In this document: piece by piece, positions 27,649-36,098 of the stretch
How the letters are laid out: every line of letters begins with the position of its first letter
Position numbering within the stretch: position 1 is the stretch's first letter
NCBI GenBank assembly: GCA_030690365.1
Contig: JAUYGX010000143.1
Coordinates: 1-58,671, forward strand
DNA: 58,671 nucleotides
Source of the DNA: Bacteroidales bacterium
GTDB taxonomy: Bacteria; Bacteroidota; Bacteroidia; Bacteroidales; F082
Direction of reading: 5' to 3'
Position numbers and translations under genes: made by a program
The notes under the pieces: generated by a model
What the model was told of the DNA's origin: nothing
The model's database searches: none
The model's input: only the letters and a program-made list of their open reading frames with translations

Positions 27649-28773
27649 AACAGGATGTACCAGTTTGTATACTGGTGAAGTTGGTTTTATAAGCTGATCA
27701 ACCTGTTTGAATTCCAGAAAAATATGGGTGGCTCCAAAACTGTAAGGGGCTATTTCGTAGCTGTTGTACACAAATCCAATTCCATTACCGTTGATGTAGA
27801 GGTTGTGATTTGGCAGGATGCGATCGACGAAGAAGCCAGCTTGTTTAAGCAAGGTGTCGTCAGGAATTTCGAAGTTGTTTCTGAGCTTTTTTGTTAGTAA
27901 TTGCGAAAGCAGGGTGTCGGCACCTTCGGTAAATACATCCTGATAGGTGATGGGTGTTCCATCGTTCAGGTTGACAATCCGGTACGAAGTATTGCTCATG
28001 CCATGGGCGCCTCCGGTATAGGCATAACGCTCAAATTCGAGGCATAACACATTGTTTGAATTGTAGGTAACCCCCATACCGATTTGTTTTTCCCAGCTAA
28101 AAGAGTGCCCTCCTGTTTCAAGCCATTGTGCATTTTGTTCGCGGTAGTTTTTGTAAAATTCTTTTTCAAAGGCCATCAGCATGGAGTCGGGTACCGAAGA
28201 GACTAAACCCTCACCAAAAAAAGAAGTTTTTATGGTTTTTAGTACCGAATCGGCAACAGCCTGATTGTCATATCCTTTTTTTGGGAATAACAAAGTGAGT
28301 TCAATGCTGGCCGATGGTGAGTCCTTTATCTTAGGTGCCAGTACATTTTCAGAGCGAAGGTAGCTCACGTCCAGGGCCATACTTCCCAAAGGATAGTTGA
28401 CGTTCAAAACGAAATCAATGGCTTGGTTTTCGTTATTTGTCCATATTCCGGAGAACTGATCCGGGGTGAGCAATCCTTTAAATGAAGCTTTTTTTTGGCT
28501 AAATGCTTTCATATTAACGGAGTCGTTGTTGGCAGAACCGGAGATCATGAAAATATCCTGCTCATTTTGACCTGCTCCCTCGTTTTTTACTGCGTATTGG
28601 ATATTTCCTGAAACCTGATTGAAGCTGTGTAATAAATTGGCATATCCCGTGGCATTTTCGCCAACACTGCCTTCATAACGTCCATAAAATAGCTCAGGTG
28701 AAAGTTGAACCTGGGACTGTAAGGTAATGCTAAGGAATAGAGCCGGTAATGCAAATAGTATTCTGATATTCAT
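27643..28773 (-). CDS. Secreted DUF3298/RsiV-like protein
   Basis: A 376-residue exported protein with a signal peptide (MNIRILFALPALFLSITLQS). The N-terminal third is a beta-rich region seen in Bacteroidota secreted proteins. The C-terminal half matches the DUF4163-DUF3298 arrangement of RsiV: CLEFERYAYTGGAHG and then a NLNDGTPITYQDVF segment. RsiV binds lysozyme in Bacillus; no such role can be claimed here. The frame is open 59 codons further upstream, but the -7 element at 28812-28819 and the signal peptide support the ATG at 28773. Confidence 0.75.
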   Translation of the reverse strand: MNIRILFALPALFLSITLQSQVQLSPELFYGRYEGSVGENATGYANLLHSFNQVSGNIQYAVKNEGAGQNEQDIFMISGSANNDSVNMKAFSQKKASFKGLLTPDQFSGIWTNNENQAIDFVLNVNYPLGSMALDVSYLRSENVLAPKIKDSPSASIELTLLFPKKGYDNQAVADSVLKTIKTSFFGEGLVSSVPDSMLMAFEKEFYKNYREQNAQWLETGGHSFSWEKQIGMGVTYNSNNVLCLEFERYAYTGGAHGMSNTSYRIVNLNDGTPITYQDVFTEGADTLLSQLLTKKLRNNFEIPDDTLLKQAGFFVDRILPNHNLYINGNGIGFVYNSYEIAPYSFGATHIFLEFKQVDQLIKPTSPVYKLVHPVL

Positions 28774-28811
28774 GTGGATAGTTAATTTTGAATGAGGAAG
28801 TTCTTTTTCCG

Positions 28812-28819
28812 CAAAGTTA
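28812..28819 (-). promoter_or_regulatory. Promoter -7 element of the DUF3298 gene
   Basis: Minus-strand TAACTTTG, about 40 bases before the ATG at 28773. Confidence 0.5.
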
Positions 28820-28908
28820 GGTATAATCGCATCATGGGTGAAAAAACATGGTGTTTTTAATCGAAAACCAACAAAATATTTTAGTTCACACCACCTTCCC
28901 TCGTGCAA

Positions 28909-28916
28909 TAATTTTG
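28909..28916 (+). promoter_or_regulatory. Promoter -7 element of the YigZ-like gene
   Basis: TAATTTTG lies 11 bases before the ATG at 28927, implying a very short leader. Confidence 0.45.
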
Positions 28917-28926
28917 TTTCTTTGTT

Positions 28927-29538
28927 ATGCAGATGGAAGTAACAGATCAATATCTAACGGTAAAAAAACAGGGAGAAGGCCTGTACAAAGAAAAGGGGAG
29001 TAAGTTTATTTCTCTGGCGGTGCATGTGGAGACAGAAGACGATGTTAAGGAGAGCCTTTTGCAAATAAAAAAGCAGTTTCACGATGCACGCCACCATTGT
29101 TTTGCCTATCGGCTTGGGTTGGGTGAAGAGCTGTTTAGAAGCAGTGACGATGGTGAACCCTCTGGTACGGCCGGCAAACCCATTCTGAACCAAATTTATT
29201 CTTATGAAATGTATCATACGTTGGTGGTGGTAGTCCGGTATTTTGGCGGGACCAAATTGGGCGTCAGCGGGTTGGTAACTGCCTACAAATCGGCGGCACG
29301 AGAGGCGCTGGAAAGCGCCGATAAAGAAGTTCGGTATTTAACGGCACACATCCAACTGGATTTGGATTATCCACTTGTTGATCAGATTTTACGCTTTATC
29401 AGGGATGAAAAGCTAACCATCGTAGAGCAGGATTTTGGACTTAGATGTAAATTAATTCTGGAAGTAAATCTAAGTCAAAAAAAATATGTACTTTCACGCT
29501 TTGCCTTATGGCATGAAGTTGAGTTAAAGGAGTTGTGA
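28927..29538 (+). CDS. YigZ/IMPACT family protein (UPF0029)
   Basis: A 203-residue cytoplasmic protein with the IMPACT-family motifs DDGEPSGTAGKPIL and VVVRYFGGTKLGVSGLV, and a C-terminal ferredoxin-like DUF1949-type domain. The eukaryotic relative IMPACT binds the translation regulator GCN1; the bacterial role is not settled. Two ATG codons (28927 and 28933) are possible starts. It is followed by a 214-bp gap holding a weak hairpin (ATTTTAGAA and TTCTAAAAT arms, 29556-29597) before dnaA. Confidence 0.9.
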   Translation: MQMEVTDQYLTVKKQGEGLYKEKGSKFISLAVHVETEDDVKESLLQIKKQFHDARHHCFAYRLGLGEELFRSSDDGEPSGTAGKPILNQIYSYEMYHTLVVVVRYFGGTKLGVSGLVTAYKSAAREALESADKEVRYLTAHIQLDLDYPLVDQILRFIRDEKLTIVEQDFGLRCKLILEVNLSQKKYVLSRFALWHEVELKEL

Positions 29539-29752
29539 GCCAGTGATATACAGTAATTTTAGAAATGATCTACGTTATACGACAATAATTCTAAAATGTC
29601 AATAGCCGGACCTATTTTTTTTTCACTTTTTTTAACTGAATTTTGTTAATTCAATTATAAGTATTCTTTCTTTAATTGGTTACTTGGTACGTAGGAGTTT
29701 AAGTCGAATTGAATAATTAATCAGATAATTATTGTAATAGTTTTACGACATT

Positions 29753-31189
29753 ATGAGAAAAAAAGGTGATGAGTTGTGGTCCCGGTGTTTGACTGTGATC
29801 AAAGACAATGTTCCAATGCAGAATTTTAAAACATGGTTTGAACCCATCGTTCCTGTTAAGTTAGAAAATGAGATTTTGACTATTCAGGTGCCAAGCCAGT
29901 TTTTTTATGAATGGCTTGAAGAACATTACATTGTTTTGCTCCGAAAAACCATCAAAAAGGAACTTGGACCGGCCGGAAGGCTGGAATACAGTGTCATCAT
30001 GGATAGCAACTACGATAACTCAATTCCTTATTCGGTAAATTACCCTACGGCGAATAAAAAAGACACTATTAACAAATCTGTTTCGATGCCACTTGATCTT
30101 AACAAAGGGAAGTCGCGCGATATTCCTAATCCATTCATCATCCCGGGACTCAAAAAAATTAAAGTTGAATCTCAACTGGTTGACAGCCTTTCGTTCGATA
30201 ATTATATTGAAGGCGATTGTAACCGGCTTGCCCGTTCGGCAGGTTGGGCCATTGCCGAAAACCCCGGTAAAACTGCTTTTAACCCACTCCTTATATATAG
30301 TCAGGTAGGCTTGGGAAAAACCCATCTGGCGCATGCCATTGGATTGCAGGTAAAACAAAACGATCCCAACAAGATTGTGTTGTACGTTAAAACTGATCAG
30401 TTTATCAATCAGTTTATCGATTCGGTTAGAAATAACAATCAAAATGATTTTGTTCATTTCTACCAAATGATTGATGTGCTAATTATGGATGATATTGAAT
30501 TTCTGGCCAATAAAGAAAAAACACAGGATGTTTTCTTTCATATTTTTAACCACCTCCATCAAAACAATAAACAACTGGTTCTAACATCCGACAAGCCTCC
30601 GGTTGAGTTAAAAGGGATGGAACCCAGATTGTTATCAAGGTTTAAATGGGGACTGGCAGCCGATTTACAAATGCCCGACCTGGAAACCCGGATCGCCATT
30701 TTACAGAAGAAACTGTATAAGGACGGAATTCAGATGCCTTATGAGGTAATTGAATATATCGCGTACAGCATAACCACCAGCATCCGCGAAATGGAAGGCG
30801 CGTTGATTTCAATTCTGGCACAATCAACACTCAACAAAAAGGCCATTACTCTCGAACTGGCCAAACAAATGATAGATACTTTTGTTAAAAGTGCCAACCG
30901 GGAAATTTCCATCGACTTTATCCAAAAGGTTGTTTGCGACTATTTTAGCATTGCACTCGAAACCATCAACTCAAAAACACGGAAAAGAGAAATTGTGCAA
31001 GCCAGGCAATTGGCCATGTATTTTTCAAAAAAACATACCAAAAATTCATTGGCTACCATCGGGCTACACTGTGGAAATAAAGATCATGCTACCGTGTTGC
31101 ATGCTTGCCGCACAGTACATAATCTAACCGAAACCGATAAGCAATTCAGGGTGTACGTGGACGATATCGACAAGAAACTGAAGTTGTAG
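29753..31189 (+). CDS. dnaA: Chromosomal replication initiator DnaA
   Basis: AAA+ initiator that opens the replication origin, 478 residues. Domain I starts at the N-terminus (LWSRCLTVIKDNVPMQNFKTWF). The Walker A motif is QVGLGKTH (about residue 184) and Walker B is VLIMDDIEFL. The C-terminal DNA-binding signature is GNKDHATVLHACRTV. I saw no cluster of DnaA boxes (TTATnCACA) in the 214-bp upstream gap, and dnaN does not follow, so the origin is probably elsewhere. The next genes are a phosphatase, a dehydratase and an RsmI-like methyltransferase, close enough to be co-transcribed. Confidence 0.97.
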   Translation: MRKKGDELWSRCLTVIKDNVPMQNFKTWFEPIVPVKLENEILTIQVPSQFFYEWLEEHYIVLLRKTIKKELGPAGRLEYSVIMDSNYDNSIPYSVNYPTANKKDTINKSVSMPLDLNKGKSRDIPNPFIIPGLKKIKVESQLVDSLSFDNYIEGDCNRLARSAGWAIAENPGKTAFNPLLIYSQVGLGKTHLAHAIGLQVKQNDPNKIVLYVKTDQFINQFIDSVRNNNQNDFVHFYQMIDVLIMDDIEFLANKEKTQDVFFHIFNHLHQNNKQLVLTSDKPPVELKGMEPRLLSRFKWGLAADLQMPDLETRIAILQKKLYKDGIQMPYEVIEYIAYSITTSIREMEGALISILAQSTLNKKAITLELAKQMIDTFVKSANREISIDFIQKVVCDYFSIALETINSKTRKREIVQARQLAMYFSKKHTKNSLATIGLHCGNKDHATVLHACRTVHNLTETDKQFRVYVDDIDKKLKL

Positions 31190-31272
31190 AATCCTGTCTT
31201 CATCACATTCCCGGGCTTATTACTGATTGAATAGAGTATTTTAACGTTGCACCACATTAAATATATACTACC

Positions 31273-31725
31273 ATGAATATTCTATTTGTATGCACTGGAA
31301 ATGTTTGCCGTTCGCCACTTGCCGAGGCCATACTAAAAAAGAAATTTGCTGATCACCGCATAAACGGCGAAGTTGCTTCGGCCGGTTTCGAGACATTTAA
31401 TGTAAACGAACCTCCTCATGCCAAGGCGGTTGAAATTGGAAAAAAGCACGGTATAGAAGTTAAAGGCAAAGCCCGGTTGTTTATCAAGGATGATTTTATT
31501 CGCTTCGACCGGATTTATGTGATGGATGCACTCAGTTATGATGAAGTTGTTGAACTGGCCACTTCGCGACGAAAGCAGAAAAAAGTTGACTATGTGATGA
31601 ATGTGATCTATCCGGGTAAAAACCTGATTGTTGCCGATCCCATTCATAGTGGAATTGAAGACTGTGAATCGGTTTTCAAGTTGTTTGATAAAATAACGGA
31701 TAAGTTGATTGAAGAATTAAAGTAA
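31273..31725 (+). CDS. Low-molecular-weight protein tyrosine phosphatase
   Basis: A 150-residue cytosolic phosphatase. The CX5R loop lies at the very N-terminus (CTGNVCRS, Cys7 and Arg13), and the general-acid aspartate is in the VADPIHSG segment. It probably dephosphorylates tyrosine kinases or related substrates; the partner is unknown. It lies 83 bp after dnaA and one base before the next gene, whose GTG start follows its stop codon directly. Confidence 0.93.
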   Translation: MNILFVCTGNVCRSPLAEAILKKKFADHRINGEVASAGFETFNVNEPPHAKAVEIGKKHGIEVKGKARLFIKDDFIRFDRIYVMDALSYDEVVELATSRRKQKKVDYVMNVIYPGKNLIVADPIHSGIEDCESVFKLFDKITDKLIEELK

Positions 31726-31726
31726 C

Positions 31727-32689
31727 GTGCAAAATCATTTTCCAACTTCATCGGATATACTTGATGCCAGAACCCGCATTCAAAGCTATATCCACAAAAC
31801 TCAGGTAATCACCAATTCGTATATAAACAGCCTTGTTGAGAATGAAGTTTTTTTTAAATGCGAAAACTTTCAAAAGGCCGGGGCGTTTAAAAGCAGGGGT
31901 GCGGTAAATGCCATCCTGAGCCTTCGCCCCGATCAACAAACTAAAGGAGTTGCAACCCATTCTTCTGGAAATCATGCTCAAGCCCTGGCCAGAGCGGCTC
32001 AATTGTTTGGTTTGCCGGCTTATATTGTGATGCCAAAAAATGCACCTTTGGTCAAAATAGCAGCAGTAAAGGATTATGGCGGAATCATCACCTTTTGTGA
32101 ACCTACACTGGAAGCGCGGGAATCGACGCTCAGGAAAGTGATTGAGAAAACCGGAGCTGTTGAAATACATCCATATAACAACTATACCATCATAACAGGC
32201 CAGGCCACAGCTGCTGCTGAATTGTTTGAACAAACACCAAAATTGAATTATCTCCTGTGTCCGGTGGGTGGCGGTGGACTGTTGAGTGGTACGGCGCTTT
32301 CAACTGCGTATTTTTCAGAAGGTACCAGTGTAATTGCTTGTGAACCTGCCGGTGCCGATGATGCTTTTCGGTCGTTTTATTCGGGTGAAATAGTGCCCAG
32401 CGTGCAACCCCGAACCATTGCTGATGGCTTGCTTACCTCTCTGGGAACCAGGAATTTTCCTATTATTTTAAAGTATGTAGAAGGTGTGGTTACTGTAAGT
32501 GAGGCATCGATTGTGGAAGCCATGCGCCTTTTGTATGAACGGGCAAAAATCGTGATAGAACCTTCTTCCGCAGTTCCTCTGGCGGCTTTAATTGAAGGAA
32601 AAGTCGCGGTTAAAGGTAAAAAAATCGGAGTAATTCTTTCCGGAGGAAATGTGGATCTGGCAACACTACCATTTTGTAATAAGCAGTAA
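31727..32689 (+). CDS. Threonine dehydratase/serine racemase-like PLP enzyme
   Basis: A 320-residue fold-type II PLP enzyme. The cofactor lysine is Lys55 in FKSRGA, and the phosphate-binding glycine loop is PVGGGGLLSG. A late SGGNVDL segment is also typical. It lacks the C-terminal regulatory ACT-like domain of biosynthetic IlvA, so it resembles catabolic TdcB or serine racemase; threonine or serine deamination to a 2-oxo acid is the likely reaction. The start is GTG, one base after the phosphatase stop codon. The specificity cannot be fixed from sequence. Confidence 0.85.
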   Translation: MQNHFPTSSDILDARTRIQSYIHKTQVITNSYINSLVENEVFFKCENFQKAGAFKSRGAVNAILSLRPDQQTKGVATHSSGNHAQALARAAQLFGLPAYIVMPKNAPLVKIAAVKDYGGIITFCEPTLEARESTLRKVIEKTGAVEIHPYNNYTIITGQATAAAELFEQTPKLNYLLCPVGGGGLLSGTALSTAYFSEGTSVIACEPAGADDAFRSFYSGEIVPSVQPRTIADGLLTSLGTRNFPIILKYVEGVVTVSEASIVEAMRLLYERAKIVIEPSSAVPLAALIEGKVAVKGKKIGVILSGGNVDLATLPFCNKQ

Positions 32690-32700
32690 ATCAGAATTTC

Positions 32701-33423
32701 ATGACACAAAAACCACCAAAAGGTAAACTATATTTAATTCCCACCACCTTAGGAAGTTTCGATACCTCCGAACAGGTGTTTCCGTCGTATAACGTCCAAA
32801 TAATACACACACTCACCGAATTTGTAGTTGAGCAGGTTCGCACCTCACGCAGGTTTTTAAGTTATCTCAAGCATCCTGTACCCATCGATCAGATGGTTTT
32901 TTATGAACTGAATAAAACTACTTTAAACAAAGATATCAGCCAATATCTTACCTCTCTTCATGAAGGAAAATCGATAGGTTTGCTTTCGGAAGCAGGCACT
33001 CCCTGTGTAGCCGATCCGGGATCAAAGGTAGTTGAGATGGCTCAGGAAAGGGGTTACACTGTTGTGCCTTTGGTAGGTCCCAACAGCTTGTTGCTGGCAT
33101 TAATGGGATCGGGTTTTAACGGGCAAAACTTTGTTTTTCATGGCTATCTGCCTATTGATAAGAGTGATCTCATCAAAAAGATTCGCGAAATGGAAGGAAA
33201 TATTCTTAAAAGGAGCCAAACTCAAATGTTTATTGAAACACCATTTAGAAATGATTCCATGTTTGATATGCTTGTAACAGGTTGCCAACCAGCAACTAAA
33301 CTCTGCGTTGCTACAAATCTTACCTTGCCAACGGAATCGATTATCACCAAAACCATTGGCTCGTGGAAAAAAGAAAAACCGGACTTACATAAGAAGCCAA
33401 CGGTTTTTCTTCTGTATAAATAA
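32701..33423 (+). CDS. RsmI-like SAM-dependent methyltransferase
   Basis: A 240-residue tetrapyrrole-methylase-fold protein. GKLYLIPTTLG begins the domain, LLSEAGTPCVADPGS is the RsmI/CbiF SAM-site motif, and VGPNSLLLALMGSG follows. RsmI methylates the 2'-O of C1402 in 16S rRNA. This protein is shorter than canonical RsmI (about 285 residues) and its N-terminal motif differs, so it may be a Bacteroidota paralogue with another target. It lies 11 bp after the dehydratase gene and ends 10 bp before the convergent slyD. Confidence 0.85.
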   Translation: MTQKPPKGKLYLIPTTLGSFDTSEQVFPSYNVQIIHTLTEFVVEQVRTSRRFLSYLKHPVPIDQMVFYELNKTTLNKDISQYLTSLHEGKSIGLLSEAGTPCVADPGSKVVEMAQERGYTVVPLVGPNSLLLALMGSGFNGQNFVFHGYLPIDKSDLIKKIREMEGNILKRSQTQMFIETPFRNDSMFDMLVTGCQPATKLCVATNLTLPTESIITKTIGSWKKEKPDLHKKPTVFLLYK

Positions 33424-33433
33424 ATGATGCTTA

Positions 33434-33940
33434 TTAATGGTGATGGCCATTGGCACCATGTACATGTCCATGGTTTAATTCTTCAGCGTTGGCATCGCGT
33501 ACATCTAATACTTTACCTGAAAAGTGCAGGTGTTTTCCTGCCAGGGGATGATTAAAATCCATAATGACTTTGTCGTCACTCACTTCAATAACAAGACCTT
33601 CAAGCGGATTTCCATCCTGATCCTGCATGGTGAGGGCTTTACCCACAGCAACCATCTCGCTGTCGAATTTTCCGTCAACCATAAAAATCGATTTGTCCAG
33701 ATCAAGGATGGCTTCTTTGGATTCAACCCCGTAGCCCTCGGCTGGTGTAAGCGGGAAAGCGAAGGTGTCGCCTGCCTGTAAGCCACTCAGGTTTTTTTCG
33801 AACGCCGGCAGCAAGGTTCCGTTTCCAAACAGGTGTACAAAAGGTCTGTCGATATCAACCTGTTGGATGATTTCACCATGCTCGTCATCCGATTTAAGTA
33901 CATAAGTCAATGTAACTACTTTGTCGTTACTAATCTTCAT
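33434..33940 (-). CDS. slyD: SlyD-type FKBP peptidyl-prolyl isomerase
   Basis: Cytosolic proline isomerase and chaperone, 168 residues. The FKBP half has GNGTLLPAFEKNLSGLQAGD and a C-terminal strand VIMDFNHPLAGKHLHFSGKV, with the insert-in-flap (IF) domain between them. The tail NHGHVHGANGHHH is His-rich and should bind nickel or zinc, as in SlyD. The gene is convergent with the methyltransferase and has its own -7 element at 34049-34056, giving a leader of about 100 nt. Confidence 0.92.
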   Translation of the reverse strand: MKISNDKVVTLTYVLKSDDEHGEIIQQVDIDRPFVHLFGNGTLLPAFEKNLSGLQAGDTFAFPLTPAEGYGVESKEAILDLDKSIFMVDGKFDSEMVAVGKALTMQDQDGNPLEGLVIEVSDDKVIMDFNHPLAGKHLHFSGKVLDVRDANAEELNHGHVHGANGHHH

Positions 33941-34048
33941 ATTTTAATGTTTTATGACTGAATTCACTACTCAGGAAAGGTTTCGCCATGAAAAAACCAT
34001 GAACGATTCAGCTAGTGTTTTCAACCAGTGATATAAATAGTTGCGCGA

Positions 34049-34056
34049 CAAAGGTA
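34049..34056 (-). promoter_or_regulatory. Promoter -7 element of slyD
   Basis: Minus-strand TACCTTTG matches TAnnTTTG. No clear -33 TTTG. Confidence 0.4.
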
Positions 34057-34137
34057 CAAAATATATAAAATACCGCTTTTTTTATCTAATATTGTACTGG
34101 ATTTATGGTCTGAAATTAACCTTGTGCCTTGTCAAGA

Positions 34138-35166
34138 ATGAAATTTGTAGTTAAATATGTTGTATGGATCATTGCTGTGGTTGTATTCCTTTGCGGTTGT
34201 GAAGTGCAACATAAGCAGGTGATTAATACACAACCTGGTGATGGGCGTTACGATAGTGAGTTTCCATCTTCCTCCATTTCTGAAAGTCTGGATAAAATCT
34301 CTGAGTCGGTAAAAAGGCTCGATTGTCTGGCTTTTTATGCAACCTATCATTTTGATCCGGCAGAACATATCCAAAGAAATCAGCTTACTGAAGAACTTAT
34401 CAGTCATAAATCCAAAGGAAAAACGATATCCAACGAATCGGTGAGCGGAACGGCTACCATTATTTACAATTTGAATAACCTGGTTGGGATGGTCACCTGT
34501 GCCCATGTGATCGATTTTCCGGATACTGTATTTACCTACAGCGACGACAGTATCAAAGCATTGATTGCAGTTTCGTTTATTGTAAAACAACAAATGTTTG
34601 TTACCGGTTTGCCCGATGGCGATGCAGTTAAGGTGGTGGCGATGGACAAAATAAAAGACATTGCCTTGTTATCGAAACGGATAAACAGCGATAATGAATC
34701 TGTAAATGTGCTTAATTACCCGGTTGGCAAAACGGCGTTGTTTGAATGGGGATCGGTGGTTTATATTGTTGGCTATCCGCTCGGGAACCTGATGGTAACC
34801 AGGGCGTTGGTAAGTAATCCGGGAAGAAGCAAAAAAGGCTCGTTTTTAACGGATGCACTTTATAACCCTGGCATCAGCGGAAGCCCGGTGTTTGCAATAA
34901 AGGACGGCGTTCCTAATTTGGAATGGGTGGGCATGGCTTCTGCGACAGCAGCCAGCAATCTGGTGGTGGTTAAACCTGAAAAGGATGCAGAGGTATTACA
35001 AGCAGGAAATCAGCCATATCGGGGAAATCTATTTCTGGAAAAGGTGAAATTAATCAACTATGGAGTTACTTATTCTATCTCTATTGAAGAAATAGCTATT
35101 TTTATCCGCAAAAATCAAACCCTGCTAAAGAGTCTTGGTTTCGATTTCGAAATGTATTTCAAGTAA
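34138..35166 (+). CDS. Lipoprotein trypsin-like serine protease
   Basis: A 342-residue envelope protein. The signal peptide ends in a lipobox-like LCGC (Cys21). The trypsin-fold triad is readable: His123 in TCAHVID, Asp174 in DIALL, and Ser247 in GISGSPVF, with the strand VVYIVGYPLG between the last two. No PDZ domain follows, unlike HtrA/DegP. The ATG at 34138 is preferred over a TTG nine bases upstream. A sugar transferase gene follows after 14 bp and may be co-transcribed. Substrate unknown. Confidence 0.75.
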   Translation: MKFVVKYVVWIIAVVVFLCGCEVQHKQVINTQPGDGRYDSEFPSSSISESLDKISESVKRLDCLAFYATYHFDPAEHIQRNQLTEELISHKSKGKTISNESVSGTATIIYNLNNLVGMVTCAHVIDFPDTVFTYSDDSIKALIAVSFIVKQQMFVTGLPDGDAVKVVAMDKIKDIALLSKRINSDNESVNVLNYPVGKTALFEWGSVVYIVGYPLGNLMVTRALVSNPGRSKKGSFLTDALYNPGISGSPVFAIKDGVPNLEWVGMASATAASNLVVVKPEKDAEVLQAGNQPYRGNLFLEKVKLINYGVTYSISIEEIAIFIRKNQTLLKSLGFDFEMYFK

Positions 35167-35180
35167 TTAAGTTTGAAGAA

Positions 35181-35984
35181 TTGAGTAAAAGAAACATCCC
35201 CTTAGAGATCACTTTTGAGACTTGCCGCATTGGATTAGGTAAGCGTTTTTTTGATATTGTGTTTTCGCTTTTTGCCCTGATTGTATTTTTCCCTTTCGGG
35301 CTTTTGTTTGCCTTAGCCATCAAGTTGGATTCAAAAGGCCCTGTTTTTTATGTAACACAAAGGGTGGGAACAGGGTACGATTTGTTCAATTTTTATAAAT
35401 TCCGGACCATGGTGAAAAATGCTGATAAGCAGTTGTCGCAACTTTCGGAAATGAACCAGTATTTACTTTCGCATAAAAAAACAGGCGGTGGATTTTCATC
35501 TTTTTCGGTGTGTCCCGATTGTGAAGCAAAGGGGATGGCCTGCTCTCCCATTTTATTTATCGATGGTGTGGAGATATGTGAAAATCAGTATTTGAGAAAC
35601 AAACGGGAGAAATTGCTTAATTCGGCTTTTTTTAAAGTGGAAAACGACCCGAGAATTACCCGTATGGGGAAGTTTATGAGGTCGGTCCATTTGGATGAGT
35701 TTCCTCAGTTTTACAATGTATTGAAAGGTGACATGTCGATTGTTGGGAATCGACCGCTACCTTTGTATGAAGCCGAAAAACTGACTACCGATGAATGGTC
35801 GTACCGTTTTTTAGCCCCGGCTGGTATTACAGGACTCTGGCAGGTGAGTAGTTCTGAAAAACTGGAAGCAGAGGAACGCATCCGAAACGACAATCAATAT
35901 TCAATGGTCTCTGGTCCCTGGACTGATCTTACCATTATCCTGAAGACAATTCCGCGCTTGTTTTGGTATAAAACAAAGTATTGA
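35181..35984 (+). CDS. Sugar transferase with Cys4 insertion
   Basis: A 267-residue bacterial sugar transferase of the WcaJ/RfbP catalytic type, which loads the first sugar phosphate onto undecaprenyl phosphate for capsule, exopolysaccharide or O-antigen. One membrane segment (about residues 26-48) precedes the catalytic region KFRTM, DEFPQFYNVLKGDMSIVGNRPLP and APAGITGLWQVS. Between them is an unusual insertion of about 50 residues with Cys111, Cys114, Cys121 and Cys133, spaced like a metal site. The start is TTG; no in-frame ATG is available. No other polysaccharide genes lie nearby. Confidence 0.88.
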   Translation: MSKRNIPLEITFETCRIGLGKRFFDIVFSLFALIVFFPFGLLFALAIKLDSKGPVFYVTQRVGTGYDLFNFYKFRTMVKNADKQLSQLSEMNQYLLSHKKTGGGFSSFSVCPDCEAKGMACSPILFIDGVEICENQYLRNKREKLLNSAFFKVENDPRITRMGKFMRSVHLDEFPQFYNVLKGDMSIVGNRPLPLYEAEKLTTDEWSYRFLAPAGITGLWQVSSSEKLEAEERIRNDNQYSMVSGPWTDLTIILKTIPRLFWYKTKY

Positions 35985-36098
35985 TGGCCAAATTCTCACC
36001 AATCGGAGTGTGAAGCAATCTAACACATGCTCTAACATAAATTGAACAGTGAGAATGGTCAGGGTTGCAATGAAAATGATTGTTGCCATAAAAAGAAA

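Noticed and set aside
29539-29752. Replication origin next to dnaA
   Set aside because: The gap is AT-rich, but no cluster of TTATnCACA boxes was found, and dnaN is not adjacent.
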